The notes beneath the pieces were generated by a model. It had not been told where the DNA came from. It was given only the letters and a program-made list of their open reading frames with translations, and did no database searches. A program made the position numbers and the translations under genes. A stretch of DNA of 64,000 nt. Source: Dictyoglomus thermophilum H-6-12. GTDB taxonomy: Bacteria; Dictyoglomota; Dictyoglomia; Dictyoglomales; Dictyoglomaceae. The stretch lies in assembly GCF_000020965.1 (NCBI RefSeq), contig NC_011297.1, positions 944,387-1,008,386 of the forward strand, in the 5' to 3' direction. The first letter of the stretch is position 1; each line of letters begins with the position of its first letter. Shown one piece after another: positions 25,767 to 35,050 of the stretch.

Positions 25767-27828
25767 TTGTGTCAATTAGTAGTTTACCTTTTATTCCCGT
25801 AGGGTTAAGACCAACAATGTAAATACTATCTAATCTAATAGGAAATACGGGATAAGTAAGGTTTTTGTTGATAAGAGGTTTTAGATTTTTTAAATCTCTC
25901 TCAAAAATAGTCCAATTTGAAAAATTAAAATTAGAAGAATTTGTAATATCTATAACCCATGGTTGTTTTTCATTATCATAGAATAAAGCTCTTATCCAAC
26001 CTTCACCAACACCTTTTAAGGCTATAGAGAACTTGCTTTTGTCTTCGGGTACTTGAATATTTACTTCCAGGTATATAAAAGAATTGTTCTCTTGAGAGGA
26101 ATAGGTAAGTAGGAGGGCACTCTTACCGGAATAAGAATCACTAGTTAAAGTATAAGTAGTTGAATTTATATCATAGCCTTTACCTTTTATAACCCAGTTT
26201 TTGTCATTCTCAAAGTCTTCAAAAATTTTGTTACTCCTACTTAGTATCTCTATGGGTAACGAGATTGACAAATTATTTAAAGTATATTCAAGTCTTGTTT
26301 TTCCAACATTTATCGCAGTAAACTTTTTACCATCCCTTGTAAGGAAATTTGGATCAAATTTCAAATTATCAATAGGAAGCTCGGTCTTTCTGAGAAAGTT
26401 ATCAATGGCATAGATCTTTATATTAAAAGTATCTCCTAAGAAAATCTGTTCCTCATCTACACTAATTTCTAAAGCAGTAAAGTCCCATACGTAAATTTTT
26501 TTACTTGCACTTAGTCCATTCATATTTACAGTAAGTAAGGCTTCCCCTAAATCTTTCCCTTCTAGTACAAAAGTATTAGTATCAAAGTTTGCTATGGGAT
26601 TTGATATGGTCCAAGTTAAATTTGAATTTTCAATCGGGTAAGTATGATAGTTTTCATCTTGGAGTAACAATTCTAACTTAACCTTGTCTCCCCTTTTGAT
26701 ATAAATATCCTCGTTTTCCTTAAAGGCTAAATATTTGGGTTGGGTATAAGGATACATATTTTTAATCCCAAAGGCTACAGGTACAGGTCTTTCTACCTTT
26801 TGGTTTACCAATCTACCCCATATTAATTTTTGACTTGATCCACCCCCGTCCATATTTATGGCATCATTAATTCCCATTTCTTTCAAAATTTCACATGCCT
26901 CTTTAAGGGATACACCTGCGGAATTTTCCTTTCTTCCCTCTATGACAATAAAATATATACTATTATTCTTTATCCCTATAATGGTTCTCGGATGCCTTGA
27001 ATTTACGATGTTGTTATCAAAAGCCAGTTCGTCAGTATTTCCAAGTACTATATCTCCATTTTTTAGGAGTATGGGTCCGCCACCTATAGCCTCCTTTAGA
27101 GGTATTGGAGGGTTACACTCAGTAATTATTTCAATCTCTTTTCCTATAGAAAAGAGAGGGAGATATTTTAGAGCTGTACCACCAAGAGATATGATACATG
27201 TATTTTCTTTTATAGGGGTTTTCTTAACTCCATAATAGATGTTTGATACTATACCGCTAGTTTTTCCCAAAGAAGGAATTTTATCTTTAAGAACTACTTC
27301 TATATCAATTCCAGCAGAAGCATTCTCTCGAATTTGAGTCTCTTTTCCAAAATATTTTGTAAATAAGTTTAGATTATCTGAACCTCTCGGTGAGTTTATG
27401 GCATTTACGGGTATAATGTTTTCACCAATCTTTATTTTTAAATTGATCTGAAATATATCTATAATAGGTTTGTTGTCAAAGGTAAGTCCAAAGACTCCTC
27501 TTTTTATAGGAAGGTGAATTAACTCTCCGTTTTTAACAACCAAACCAACAGGTTCAAAGGTTTTAGGATCAAAGAAATTGCCATTTATTATGAGATCATA
27601 ACTCTCATACTTATAAACTTCAGAAAGTTTATTTTGAGAAACAATTGTTTCCATCTCTAAGAAAGGATCAGGTTCTATTTTTGTTACGTGATAGGTTAAG
27701 TTATCTGTTACAATTTTTTCGTAAATAGCTGTTGGTGCTATATTAAATCTTTCAGCACTAAAAGTTTGAGAAATTAGTAATAAAAAGTATGCAATTAAAA
27801 AAAGATTTTTAATCTTTCTCCTCTTCAT
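25753..27828 (-). CDS. Secreted phosphodiester glycosidase (NAGPA)-like protein with Ig-like region
   Basis: The 691-residue protein has a signal peptide (about 1-25), a NAGPA/phosphodiester glycosidase domain (about 110-350; SRHPRTIIGI and AINMDGGGSSQ are its marks), an Ig/BIG2-like region (about 370-530) and a C-terminal beta-sandwich that may bind carbohydrate. NAGPA-type enzymes remove sugar caps from phosphodiesters; the substrate here is unknown but extracellular. I choose the ATG at 27828: it starts the signal peptide and lies seven bases past a TATAAT box. No Shine-Dalgarno sequence is seen, so the mRNA may be leaderless. Confidence 0.82.
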   Translation of the reverse strand: MKRRKIKNLFLIAYFLLLISQTFSAERFNIAPTAIYEKIVTDNLTYHVTKIEPDPFLEMETIVSQNKLSEVYKYESYDLIINGNFFDPKTFEPVGLVVKNGELIHLPIKRGVFGLTFDNKPIIDIFQINLKIKIGENIIPVNAINSPRGSDNLNLFTKYFGKETQIRENASAGIDIEVVLKDKIPSLGKTSGIVSNIYYGVKKTPIKENTCIISLGGTALKYLPLFSIGKEIEIITECNPPIPLKEAIGGGPILLKNGDIVLGNTDELAFDNNIVNSRHPRTIIGIKNNSIYFIVIEGRKENSAGVSLKEACEILKEMGINDAINMDGGGSSQKLIWGRLVNQKVERPVPVAFGIKNMYPYTQPKYLAFKENEDIYIKRGDKVKLELLLQDENYHTYPIENSNLTWTISNPIANFDTNTFVLEGKDLGEALLTVNMNGLSASKKIYVWDFTALEISVDEEQIFLGDTFNIKIYAIDNFLRKTELPIDNLKFDPNFLTRDGKKFTAINVGKTRLEYTLNNLSISLPIEILSRSNKIFEDFENDKNWVIKGKGYDINSTTYTLTSDSYSGKSALLLTYSSQENNSFIYLEVNIQVPEDKSKFSIALKGVGEGWIRALFYDNEKQPWVIDITNSSNFNFSNWTIFERDLKNLKPLINKNLTYPVFPIRLDSIYIVGLNPTGIKGKLLIDTISFY

Positions 27829-27835
27829 GGTAAAA

Positions 27836-27864
27836 ATTATAACCTTAAAAATTTCTATTGACAA
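27836..27864 (-). promoter_or_regulatory. Promoter of the NAGPA-like gene (leaderless)
   Basis: On the minus strand: TTGTCA (27859-27864), 17 bases, TATAAT (27836-27841). The ATG at 27828 follows seven bases after the -10, where transcription should start. The -35 overlaps the plus-strand -35 of the his operon by five bases. Confidence 0.75.
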
Positions 27865-27886
27865 AAATTTCTAATGATTATATAAT
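27858..27886 (+). promoter_or_regulatory. Consensus sigma-70 type promoter of the his operon
   Basis: TTGACA (27858-27863), exactly 17 bases, TATAAT (27881-27886): a perfect match to consensus. Transcription should start near 27893, leaving about 33 bases to the hisZ ATG at 27926. There is no room for a leader peptide or T-box. Confidence 0.88.
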
Positions 27887-27925
27887 TTTTTTACTTTAAA
27901 TTATTAAAGAAATAAAGAGGATAAT

Positions 27926-28882
27926 ATGAAGAGGGAAAATCTTGAGAAAGTTATAAGAAGAAAACTTGAACTTTGGGGATATAACGAGGTAAGAATCCCT
28001 ATCCTATACGAGGATATTTGGGGAGAAAAAAACCTTATTTATTTTGAGAAGAATGGAAAGTTTTTGGCTTTAAGGCCAGAAATTACAAGAGAGATATTAA
28101 AGTCGATAAGATATGAGAAAACTCCTAAAAGGATGTTTTATATGGGTCCAATTTTTAAATTGAATGGTGGTCAAGTAGAGGAAAACTATCAGATTGGATG
28201 GGAACTTGTTTATAGGCCTTCTATTTGGAGGGATTTGGAGGTTCTTCTTATTATTAAGGAGATATTTGATGAATTAAATATTGAAGATTACATTATCGAG
28301 CTTGGAAACACAAGAATATGGGAGCCTATCTGGAAGTTGATAGAAGACAAAGAAAGGATCAAGGTCTTGAAGGGTTATCTCATAAAGAGAGATTATGTGT
28401 CTTTTTTAGAGAATTTGGAAATTACCAGCGAAATTAGAAATGAAGTTATAAATCTTCTTTATTATGATAGTTCTATTAATTTCGTTAATCCTTTAATAGA
28501 GGAAGGATTAAAGCTTTTGCTTAGTTTTATAGAAAATCTAATTAAATTGGGTTTTAAAGAAAGTAACATTGTGATGAATCCAGCTTTAATGAGACCCTAT
28601 GAGTATTACGATGGTATTATCTTTGAGGTTTATTTGAAAAATGCTAAACTGGCGTTGGGGGGCGGAGGAAGTTATATTGAGAAGAATAAATATAATGAGC
28701 TTTTATATGGATTTGGGTTTGCTTTTGTTGAAGAGAATTTATTAGGATTAGTTAATAAGAATATGCCTGAAGAAAGTGCTAAATACTTTATGGGTTTTGA
28801 TGATGATTTCATTAGGATTTATGAAGATATGAAGAGAGAAAGAGAGAAAGGTATAGTCTCTATATTTATTCCTAATAATTAA
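27926..28882 (+). CDS. hisZ: ATP phosphoribosyltransferase regulatory subunit
   Basis: HisZ is a histidyl-tRNA-synthetase-like protein without charging activity that activates short-form HisG. The 318 residues resemble the class II synthetase core (LALRPEITREIL and a GPIFKLNGG stretch) but the protein is far shorter than HisS and lacks its anticodon domain. The next gene is a short HisG, the form that needs HisZ. AAAGAGGATA precedes the ATG. Confidence 0.9.
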   Translation: MKRENLEKVIRRKLELWGYNEVRIPILYEDIWGEKNLIYFEKNGKFLALRPEITREILKSIRYEKTPKRMFYMGPIFKLNGGQVEENYQIGWELVYRPSIWRDLEVLLIIKEIFDELNIEDYIIELGNTRIWEPIWKLIEDKERIKVLKGYLIKRDYVSFLENLEITSEIRNEVINLLYYDSSINFVNPLIEEGLKLLLSFIENLIKLGFKESNIVMNPALMRPYEYYDGIIFEVYLKNAKLALGGGGSYIEKNKYNELLYGFGFAFVEENLLGLVNKNMPEESAKYFMGFDDDFIRIYEDMKREREKGIVSIFIPNN

Positions 28883-28896
28883 TAAGAGGTATTAAA

Positions 28897-29520
28897 ATGA
28901 TAAGAATTGCTATTCCCACAGGTAGAATGCTTGAACAAACATTAGATTTTTTGAGAAACTTTGATAAGAAGCTTCTGGACGAAGAAAAGGGACGTAAATT
29001 AAGAATACGTGGTGAGAGGTTTGAGGTATTTCTTGCGAAGCCTTGGGACCTTCCTCTATATGTAGAGGAAAGAGTTGTAGATCTGGGAATTATTGGAAGG
29101 GATGTAATTTTAGAGCAAGAAAGAAATTTAGTTAATTTACTATCGTTGCCTTTTGGTTACTGTAAAATGGTTATAGCAGGGTATCCACATATCTCTTTAG
29201 AAAAAAATGGTAAAGAGATTAAGATTGCCACAAAATACGAAAACATCGCAAGAAAGTTTCTTGAAGATAAGTGGAGTAAAATTAAAGTTATTAAACTTAA
29301 TGGCTCAGTAGAGCTGGGTCCAATATTAAATATATCAGACTTTATTGTGGATATAGTAGAAACAGGAAAGACTTTAAAAGAAAATGGTCTCGAAATTAAG
29401 GAAGTCTTATTTGAATCTTCTGCCTGCCTGGTATCAAATGTGGCAAGTTTTGTGTATCTTAGAGATGAGATATTAAGTTTTGTAAAAGAGGTGAGAAAAT
29501 TAAATGATAAATGTAATTAG
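28897..29520 (+). CDS. hisG: ATP phosphoribosyltransferase, short form
   Basis: HisG catalyses the first step of histidine synthesis, joining ATP and PRPP. The 207-residue protein is the short form without the C-terminal regulatory domain. IAIPTGRMLEQTLDFL begins it, and DFIVDIVETGKTLKENGLE is the PRPP-binding segment. It should work in a complex with HisZ. It overlaps hisD by 17 bases. Confidence 0.95.
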   Translation: MIRIAIPTGRMLEQTLDFLRNFDKKLLDEEKGRKLRIRGERFEVFLAKPWDLPLYVEERVVDLGIIGRDVILEQERNLVNLLSLPFGYCKMVIAGYPHISLEKNGKEIKIATKYENIARKFLEDKWSKIKVIKLNGSVELGPILNISDFIVDIVETGKTLKENGLEIKEVLFESSACLVSNVASFVYLRDEILSFVKEVRKLNDKCN

Positions 29521-30754
29521 AGGAAAAGATTTTGACCCTAATTTCTTAAGAATAGAGGATTCAAAAATCAAAGAGATAGAAAAAAATGTGGAATTTATAA
29601 TTGAGGAGGTAAAAACTAAGGGAGACTTAGCTCTTTATGATTTTTCTTTGAGATATGACAACTATGACTCTAGAAAATATGGCTTTAAAATCAATGTTCC
29701 TGATATTGATTTATCTACTGATTTTGCTGTAGCGATCAAAGTAATGATTGAAAGAGTTAAAAATTACTACATGCATGAGTACAAAAATTCTTGGTTTTAT
29801 AAAGATGGCGAAAGTATTTTTGGACAGTTAGTTGTGCCTGTTGATAGCGTACTTCTTTATGTGCCAGGTGGTAGAGCCTCTTATCCTTCTACCGTAGTTA
29901 TGGGACTTGTTCCTGCAATTATTGCTGGAGTTAAAAATCTCTATGTAACAACACCTCCGTCCAAGAGGGATGATAAAAATTTGCTTTATACTTTGAGAAT
30001 TCTTGGAATAAAAGAATTATATCTACTTGGAGGTGCTCATGCAATTTCAGCCTTTGCTTATGGTACAGAATCTATTCCTAAGGTAGATATGATCATAGGT
30101 CCAGGAAATTTATATGTGGCTTTGGCTAAGAAAAAGGTTTTTGGAGATGTAAATATTGATGGGATTTTTGGGCCAAGCGAAGTATTAGTTTGGGTCAACT
30201 ATGATAAAGATTTAAATCTGAGAAAGGTTGTATGTGACTTCTTAGCTCAGTTAGAGCATTCTCCTTACGATAGAGGATGGATTATTGTATCAGAAAATTT
30301 AGTTTATGATTTGTTGGAATTAATAAAAAAGGAAGTTGAAGATTCGGAAAGAGGGGATATTTTAAAAGAGTCCTTAAAAAATTCCTTCTTAATTATTGAA
30401 GAGAATGAGAAGAATGCAATTAATTTAATAAATCAGATTGGGCCAGAACATCTTGAGATAATCGATCCTTTCGGAGAGAGATATATTCCTTATATTAAAA
30501 ATGCAGGTGCTATATTCATAAATCATTCCTCCATATTTGGCGATTTTATTGCTGGTCCAAGTCATATTTTGCCTACTGGTGGTTCTGCAAAATTCTCTTC
30601 TGGACTTTCGGTAAACTCTTTTCTTAAAAGGATCAGCTTTGTAAAGCTCTCTACTCAGGATCAAAAAATACTTGCAAAATATGGTAGTACAATAGCAAGA
30701 GAGGAAGGTTTCTATATGCATGAAAAAAGTTTGAGAAATTATGGAGAGGAGTGA
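29504..30754 (+). CDS. hisD: Histidinol dehydrogenase
   Basis: HisD oxidises histidinol to histidine in two NAD-dependent steps, the end of the pathway. The 416 residues contain the family segments VLLYVPGGRASYPSTV, GPGNLYVALAKKKVFG, GPSEVLVW, QLEHSPYDRG and GPSHILPTGGSAKF. It overlaps hisG by 17 bases and hisC by four. Confidence 0.96.
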   Translation: MINVIRGKDFDPNFLRIEDSKIKEIEKNVEFIIEEVKTKGDLALYDFSLRYDNYDSRKYGFKINVPDIDLSTDFAVAIKVMIERVKNYYMHEYKNSWFYKDGESIFGQLVVPVDSVLLYVPGGRASYPSTVVMGLVPAIIAGVKNLYVTTPPSKRDDKNLLYTLRILGIKELYLLGGAHAISAFAYGTESIPKVDMIIGPGNLYVALAKKKVFGDVNIDGIFGPSEVLVWVNYDKDLNLRKVVCDFLAQLEHSPYDRGWIIVSENLVYDLLELIKKEVEDSERGDILKESLKNSFLIIEENEKNAINLINQIGPEHLEIIDPFGERYIPYIKNAGAIFINHSSIFGDFIAGPSHILPTGGSAKFSSGLSVNSFLKRISFVKLSTQDQKILAKYGSTIAREEGFYMHEKSLRNYGEE

Positions 30755-31827
30755 AAAACTTGAATATAGATAAACTTTTAAAAAATAATTATGTGGGTTA
30801 TAAAGTTAATGTCCCTGATTTGCCCATTAAGCTTTCAAGAAATGAGAATCCTTATGACGTTCCTAAGGAGATAAAGGAAGAGATAATTGAGGAACTGTTA
30901 AAAACTCCGTGGAATAGATATCCCGATGGTCAATCTTTAAGATTGAGAATTAAGTTGGCAGATTTTTTGGGCTTCTCTGCTGATAATATCTTAGTAGGAA
31001 CTGGCTCTGGAGAATTAATTCAGGTGATAGTCAACGGATTTATAGAAGAGGGAGATAAAGTTATATTACCTGTCCCTACCTTTCCTTTATATGAAAAAAT
31101 TCTTCAGCAAAAAAAAGTAGAAATAATAAAAATATTACTAAACAAAGAAGATTTCTCTTTAGACTTTGATATGCTTAGGGATTACTTTAAATATAATCCT
31201 AAACTTCTTATACTTACTAATCCTAATAATCCTACTGGAAATTTTTTAATAAAAAGCGATGATTTTGAAAAAATTCAAGATTTTCCAGGGATCATACTAA
31301 TAGATGAGGCTTACTATGAGTTTTCTGGATTAACATTCTTGCCCTATATAGAGAATTTCCCTAATATAATTATTTTAAGAACTTTCTCTAAGGCCTTTTC
31401 AGGTGCAGGCATAAGGCTTGGATATTTAATCTCTAATCCTAAAATTGTGAATTATTTAAATAATTTCAAACTACCTTATAATGTAAATATATTTACTCAA
31501 ATAGCAGGAGAAAAATTAATCGATAAGTGGCCCTTATTAAAAGAAAAAATAGAAGTAATAAAGGAAGAAAGAGACAGAATTTTTGAAGAGATGAAAAATA
31601 TAAAAGATATAGTTCCCTATCCTTCAGAGGCAAATTTTATATTGTTTAGGTCTAGAAAAAGAGAGGAAATTTTAAAAAGTTGTGAGGAAGAAGGGGTTGC
31701 ACTAAGAGATTTCAGTAAAGAACCTCTTCTTGAAAATTGTCTTAGGGTTTCTATTGGAGATATAAAGGAGAATGATGTTTTTATAAAGATCTTAAAAGAG
31801 GTGTGTTATGAGAAGGGCGGAGATTGA
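30751..31827 (+). CDS. hisC: Histidinol-phosphate aminotransferase
   Basis: HisC is a PLP-dependent fold-type I aminotransferase. The 358-residue protein shows NPNNPTGN, LIDEAYYEF and the PLP lysine Lys214 in RTFSKAFSGAGIRLGY. The GTG start at 30751 overlaps the hisD stop (GTGA). It ends 20 bases inside hisB. Confidence 0.95.
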   Translation: MKNLNIDKLLKNNYVGYKVNVPDLPIKLSRNENPYDVPKEIKEEIIEELLKTPWNRYPDGQSLRLRIKLADFLGFSADNILVGTGSGELIQVIVNGFIEEGDKVILPVPTFPLYEKILQQKKVEIIKILLNKEDFSLDFDMLRDYFKYNPKLLILTNPNNPTGNFLIKSDDFEKIQDFPGIILIDEAYYEFSGLTFLPYIENFPNIIILRTFSKAFSGAGIRLGYLISNPKIVNYLNNFKLPYNVNIFTQIAGEKLIDKWPLLKEKIEVIKEERDRIFEEMKNIKDIVPYPSEANFILFRSRKREEILKSCEEEGVALRDFSKEPLLENCLRVSIGDIKENDVFIKILKEVCYEKGGD

Positions 31828-32368
31828 AAGAGAAACTAAAGAAACCTATGTAAAGATAGCTTTAAATCTTGATGGCGAAGGGTCATTTTTAGGAGATTTT
31901 CCTATTCCATATTATAAACATCTTATCTCTACCCTATGTTTTTATGCAGGGTGGGATGTAGAGATAAATGCTAAAGGCGATATAGAAGTAGATCCACATC
32001 ATCTCATAGAAGATACAGGAATAACGTTGGGGAAAGCATTTAACAGTGCAATTCTTAAGTCAAGTTTTTTAAGGTTCTCTAACAAGGTTATTCCTATGGA
32101 TGAGGCTTTGGTTATGGTGGTGGTTGATATAAGTGGAAGACCTTATCTTGAGATAAAGGATGATAAAGAGATTTTAAAAGGAAGACTTATAAAGGAATTT
32201 TTAAGAGGGTTTGTCAATAATTCTCAAATGACCTTACATATATGGATACTGTCAGGAGAAAATTTGCATCATGTTGAAGAGGCCATTTTTAAGGCATTGG
32301 GGCTTGCCTTAGGCGAGGCATCAAAAGAAGTATCTAATCTTAAGTCTACGAAAGGAAAGATATGGTGA
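31808..32368 (+). CDS. hisB: Imidazoleglycerol-phosphate dehydratase
   Basis: HisB (dehydratase only, 186 residues) removes water from imidazoleglycerol phosphate. The metal-binding DPHHLIEDTGITLGKA and the second His motif HHVEEAIFKALGLAL are present. There is no phosphatase domain fused to it, unlike E. coli HisB. It overlaps hisC by 20 and hisH by 7 bases. Confidence 0.96.
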   Translation: MRRAEIERETKETYVKIALNLDGEGSFLGDFPIPYYKHLISTLCFYAGWDVEINAKGDIEVDPHHLIEDTGITLGKAFNSAILKSSFLRFSNKVIPMDEALVMVVVDISGRPYLEIKDDKEILKGRLIKEFLRGFVNNSQMTLHIWILSGENLHHVEEAIFKALGLALGEASKEVSNLKSTKGKIW

Positions 32369-32970
32369 AGGTATCTATTATAGATTATGCAGGAGGAAAT
32401 TTATTTAGTATAGTTAAAGCCTTTAAGTATATTGGTCTTGAGCCGGTGGTAAGTGGCGATTATAAAGACTGGGAAAAATCGGATCTTCTTGTTTTTCCTG
32501 GACAAGGAAATTTTTCACAAGCAATGATTAAGTTAAGAGAAGATAATAAAGATGTTATTTTGAGAGAACTTTTGAAAGAAAAATACTTTCTTGGGATCTG
32601 TCTTGGTATGCAGATACTTTTTGAAGAAAGCGATGAAGCTCCAGGCATTCCTGGGCTTGGTATTTTTAAGGGTAAGGTTAGAAGGATTCCTGTTGACAAA
32701 ATTCCGCATCTTGGCTGGAATGAGGTGAAATTAGAAAAGGAGAGTATGCTTTTTAAGGATATACCCGATAATTCTTTCTTTTATTTTGTCCATTCTTATT
32801 ATGTAGATACAGAAGAGGATATTGTATATGGACTTACAGAGTACGGTGTAACTTTCCCATCCTTTATTATGAAGGATAATATAGTTGGGGTACAGTACCA
32901 TCCAGAAAAAAGTAGTAGTAAAGGAATAAAATTCTTAAAAAATTTTCTGGAGGAGATTAAAAAATGCTAA
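32362..32970 (+). CDS. hisH: Imidazole glycerol phosphate synthase, glutaminase subunit
   Basis: HisH delivers ammonia from glutamine to HisF. The class I amidotransferase triad is visible: Cys80 in LGICLGMQ, His180 and Glu182 in VQYHPEKS. The length is 202 residues. Genes for its partner hisF and for hisA follow; it overlaps hisA by 7 bases. Confidence 0.96.
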   Translation: MVKVSIIDYAGGNLFSIVKAFKYIGLEPVVSGDYKDWEKSDLLVFPGQGNFSQAMIKLREDNKDVILRELLKEKYFLGICLGMQILFEESDEAPGIPGLGIFKGKVRRIPVDKIPHLGWNEVKLEKESMLFKDIPDNSFFYFVHSYYVDTEEDIVYGLTEYGVTFPSFIMKDNIVGVQYHPEKSSSKGIKFLKNFLEEIKKC

Positions 32971-33692
32971 TTATTCCTGCAATTGATATATATAAACATA
33001 AGGTAGTGAGAATGGAGACTGGTAAAAAGGAAAAAATAGTTCTTGAGTTTAATAATCCGTTAGATCTTGCTAAATATTGGGAGGAGAAAGGAGCAAAAGC
33101 GCTTCATCTTATTGACCTTCAGAGTGCTATTGATGCTAATGATGAAAGCAAGAGTATAGTAAGAGATATAGTAAGAAGCGTTTCTATTCCTGTAGAGGTT
33201 GGAGGAGGCTATAGGAGTAGAGAAAAAATCGAAGAGGCCATAAGCTGGGGGGTATGGAGAGTTATTGTGAGCAGTATTTTAGGTATGGAGTTGGATTATC
33301 TTCTAGATCTATTCTCAAAATATGAAAACAAAATAATTCCAAGTATAGACTGGTATGATGGAAAAGTGGGAATTAAGGGATGGCAAGATTTTATAGAATG
33401 GAGAGATATAAAGAGAAAAATTGACCTTCTTAAAGTAAGAGAAGTAATTTTTACAGATATATCTCGTGATGGTACCCTTAAAGGGGTAAATCTTGAAAAT
33501 ATTAAAAATTTCTTATCTCTCCATGATTATGATGTGTGGATAGCAGGAGGTATTTCCTCTATTGAAGATGTTATAAAAATAAAGGATCTTTCTGAAAATA
33601 CAGGAAGAATAAAAGGAATAATAATAGGTAGAGCTCTTTTAGAAGGAAAAATTAACTGGGAGGAGGCAAAGAAGATCATAGATGCTAGCTAA
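32964..33692 (+). CDS. hisA: ProFAR isomerase HisA
   Basis: HisA is a (beta/alpha)8 isomerase acting on the ribosyl intermediate before HisF. The 242 residues show the catalytic Asp8 in PAIDIYKHKVVRM, VEVGGGYRS (phosphate site) and FTDISRDGTLKGVN with the second catalytic Asp region. The family's usual DGKVVRL is here KHKVVRM, a small divergence. It overlaps hisF by 11 bases. Confidence 0.95.
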   Translation: MLIIPAIDIYKHKVVRMETGKKEKIVLEFNNPLDLAKYWEEKGAKALHLIDLQSAIDANDESKSIVRDIVRSVSIPVEVGGGYRSREKIEEAISWGVWRVIVSSILGMELDYLLDLFSKYENKIIPSIDWYDGKVGIKGWQDFIEWRDIKRKIDLLKVREVIFTDISRDGTLKGVNLENIKNFLSLHDYDVWIAGGISSIEDVIKIKDLSENTGRIKGIIIGRALLEGKINWEEAKKIIDAS

Positions 33693-34440
33693 GAGAATAA
33701 TTCCTTGCCTTGATACTATTGGAAGGAATGTGGTTAAAGGAACAAGTTTTGTAAATATCAGAATTGTTGGGGATGCTAAGGAACTTGCAAGAAGATATGA
33801 GAGGGAAGGAGCAGATGAAATAGTACTTCTTGACATAACTGCTAGTGAAGAGGGAAGAGGAACTTTTGTAGATGTAGTTACAGAAGTAGCATCCGAGCTT
33901 TTTGTGCCTTTAACTGTGGGTGGAGGTATAAAAAATATAGAAGATGTAAGAAAACTTTTAAAGGCGGGAGCAGATAAAGTTTCAATAAATACTGCAGCCG
34001 TAGAAAATCCCGATATTATAAATCAGATTGCTTCGGAATTTGGAAGCCAATGTCTTGTGGTGGCTATAGATGTGAAGAAAAGAGGAAAAAAATCTTGGGA
34101 AGTTTATGTAAAAGGAGGGAAAGTTCCTACTGGCATTGATTTTAAAGACTGGATAGTTGAGGTAGAAAAAAGAGGAGCTGGTGAGATACTTTTAACTAGT
34201 ATAGATGCAGATGGTCATCTTTCTGGTTATGACTATGAACTTCTTGAGTGTGCCTTGAATTATTCTAATCTTCCATTGATAGCTTCTGGTGGCGCGGGAT
34301 CCTTAGAGGATTTATATAAAGCGTTAAAAATAGGAGTTGATGCAGTTCTTGCTGCTTCAATCTTTCATTTTGGTACCTATACTATTCCTGAAGTTAAAAA
34401 ATACTTAAAGGAGAAGGGCATATGGGTGAGATTAGATTAG
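33682..34440 (+). CDS. hisF: Imidazole glycerol phosphate synthase, cyclase subunit
   Basis: HisF closes the imidazole ring. The 252-residue barrel begins [20 protein letters not shown] with Asp11, has [17 protein letters not shown] with the second catalytic Asp, and [11 protein letters not shown] near the end. It overlaps hisA by 11 bases and hisI by 19 bases. Confidence 0.96.
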   Translation: MLAKRIIPCLDTIGRNVVKGTSFVNIRIVGDAKELARRYEREGADEIVLLDITASEEGRGTFVDVVTEVASELFVPLTVGGGIKNIEDVRKLLKAGADKVSINTAAVENPDIINQIASEFGSQCLVVAIDVKKRGKKSWEVYVKGGKVPTGIDFKDWIVEVEKRGAGEILLTSIDADGHLSGYDYELLECALNYSNLPLIASGGAGSLEDLYKALKIGVDAVLAASIFHFGTYTIPEVKKYLKEKGIWVRLD

Positions 34441-35048
34441 AGATTGAGGAGTTAATTAAAGATTTAAAATTCGACGAAAAGGGGCTTATTCCTGTAATAG
34501 TACAAGATTACAAAACAGGAAGAGTTTTAATGCATGCTTATATGAATGAGGAAGCTTTAATGAAAACAATAGAAACAGGCGAAGCTTGGTATTATAGTAG
34601 AAGTAGAAAAACCTTATGGCATAAAGGGGAAACTTCTGGTAATTATCAAAAGGTTATAGATATAGCTGTAGATTGTGATAAAGACACATTACTCCTTATT
34701 GTAGAACAAATTGGAGTTGCTTGTCATACAGGAAATTTTTCTTGTTTTTATAGATCTCTAAAAGGTGGAGTAAGTTTTCTTTTTTATCTTGAAAATCTTT
34801 TGAAAGAAAGGAAAAAAATGCTTCCAGATGGATCTTACTCTGCAAAACTTTTTAAAGAAGGTAAGGAAAAAATTTTACAAAAATTAGGTGAAGAGTCTGT
34901 TGAAACAATAATTGCTGGGATGAAAGGAAATAAGGATGAATTTTTATATGAGGGAGCAGACTTAACATTTCATTTTCTAATCTCTTTGGTGGAAGAAGAC
35001 GCAGAATTAAGAGAAATCATCGAAGAGCTAATTAAGAGGCATAAATAA
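34422..35048 (+). CDS. hisIE: Bifunctional phosphoribosyl-AMP cyclohydrolase / phosphoribosyl-ATP pyrophosphatase
   Basis: This fusion performs steps two and three of histidine synthesis. The HisI part (about 1-115) has [25 protein letters not shown] and [12 protein letters not shown] with a metal-binding [10 protein letters not shown]. The HisE part (about 120-208) has the helical [10 protein letters not shown] motif. It is the last gene of the his operon and ends two bases from the convergent PBP gene. Confidence 0.95.
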   Translation: MGEIRLEIEELIKDLKFDEKGLIPVIVQDYKTGRVLMHAYMNEEALMKTIETGEAWYYSRSRKTLWHKGETSGNYQKVIDIAVDCDKDTLLLIVEQIGVACHTGNFSCFYRSLKGGVSFLFYLENLLKERKKMLPDGSYSAKLFKEGKEKILQKLGEESVETIIAGMKGNKDEFLYEGADLTFHFLISLVEEDAELREIIEELIKRHK

Positions 35049-35050
35049 TT

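Noticed and set aside
25763-25779. CTAATTG-TGT-CAATTAG inverted repeat at the pgsA/NAGPA-like gene junction as a terminator
   Set aside because: Only a 7-bp AT-rich stem with a broken T-run; too weak to call.
27887-27925. His leader peptide or T-box before hisZ
   Set aside because: Only about 33 transcribed bases before the start codon, with no run of His codons and no stem-loop.
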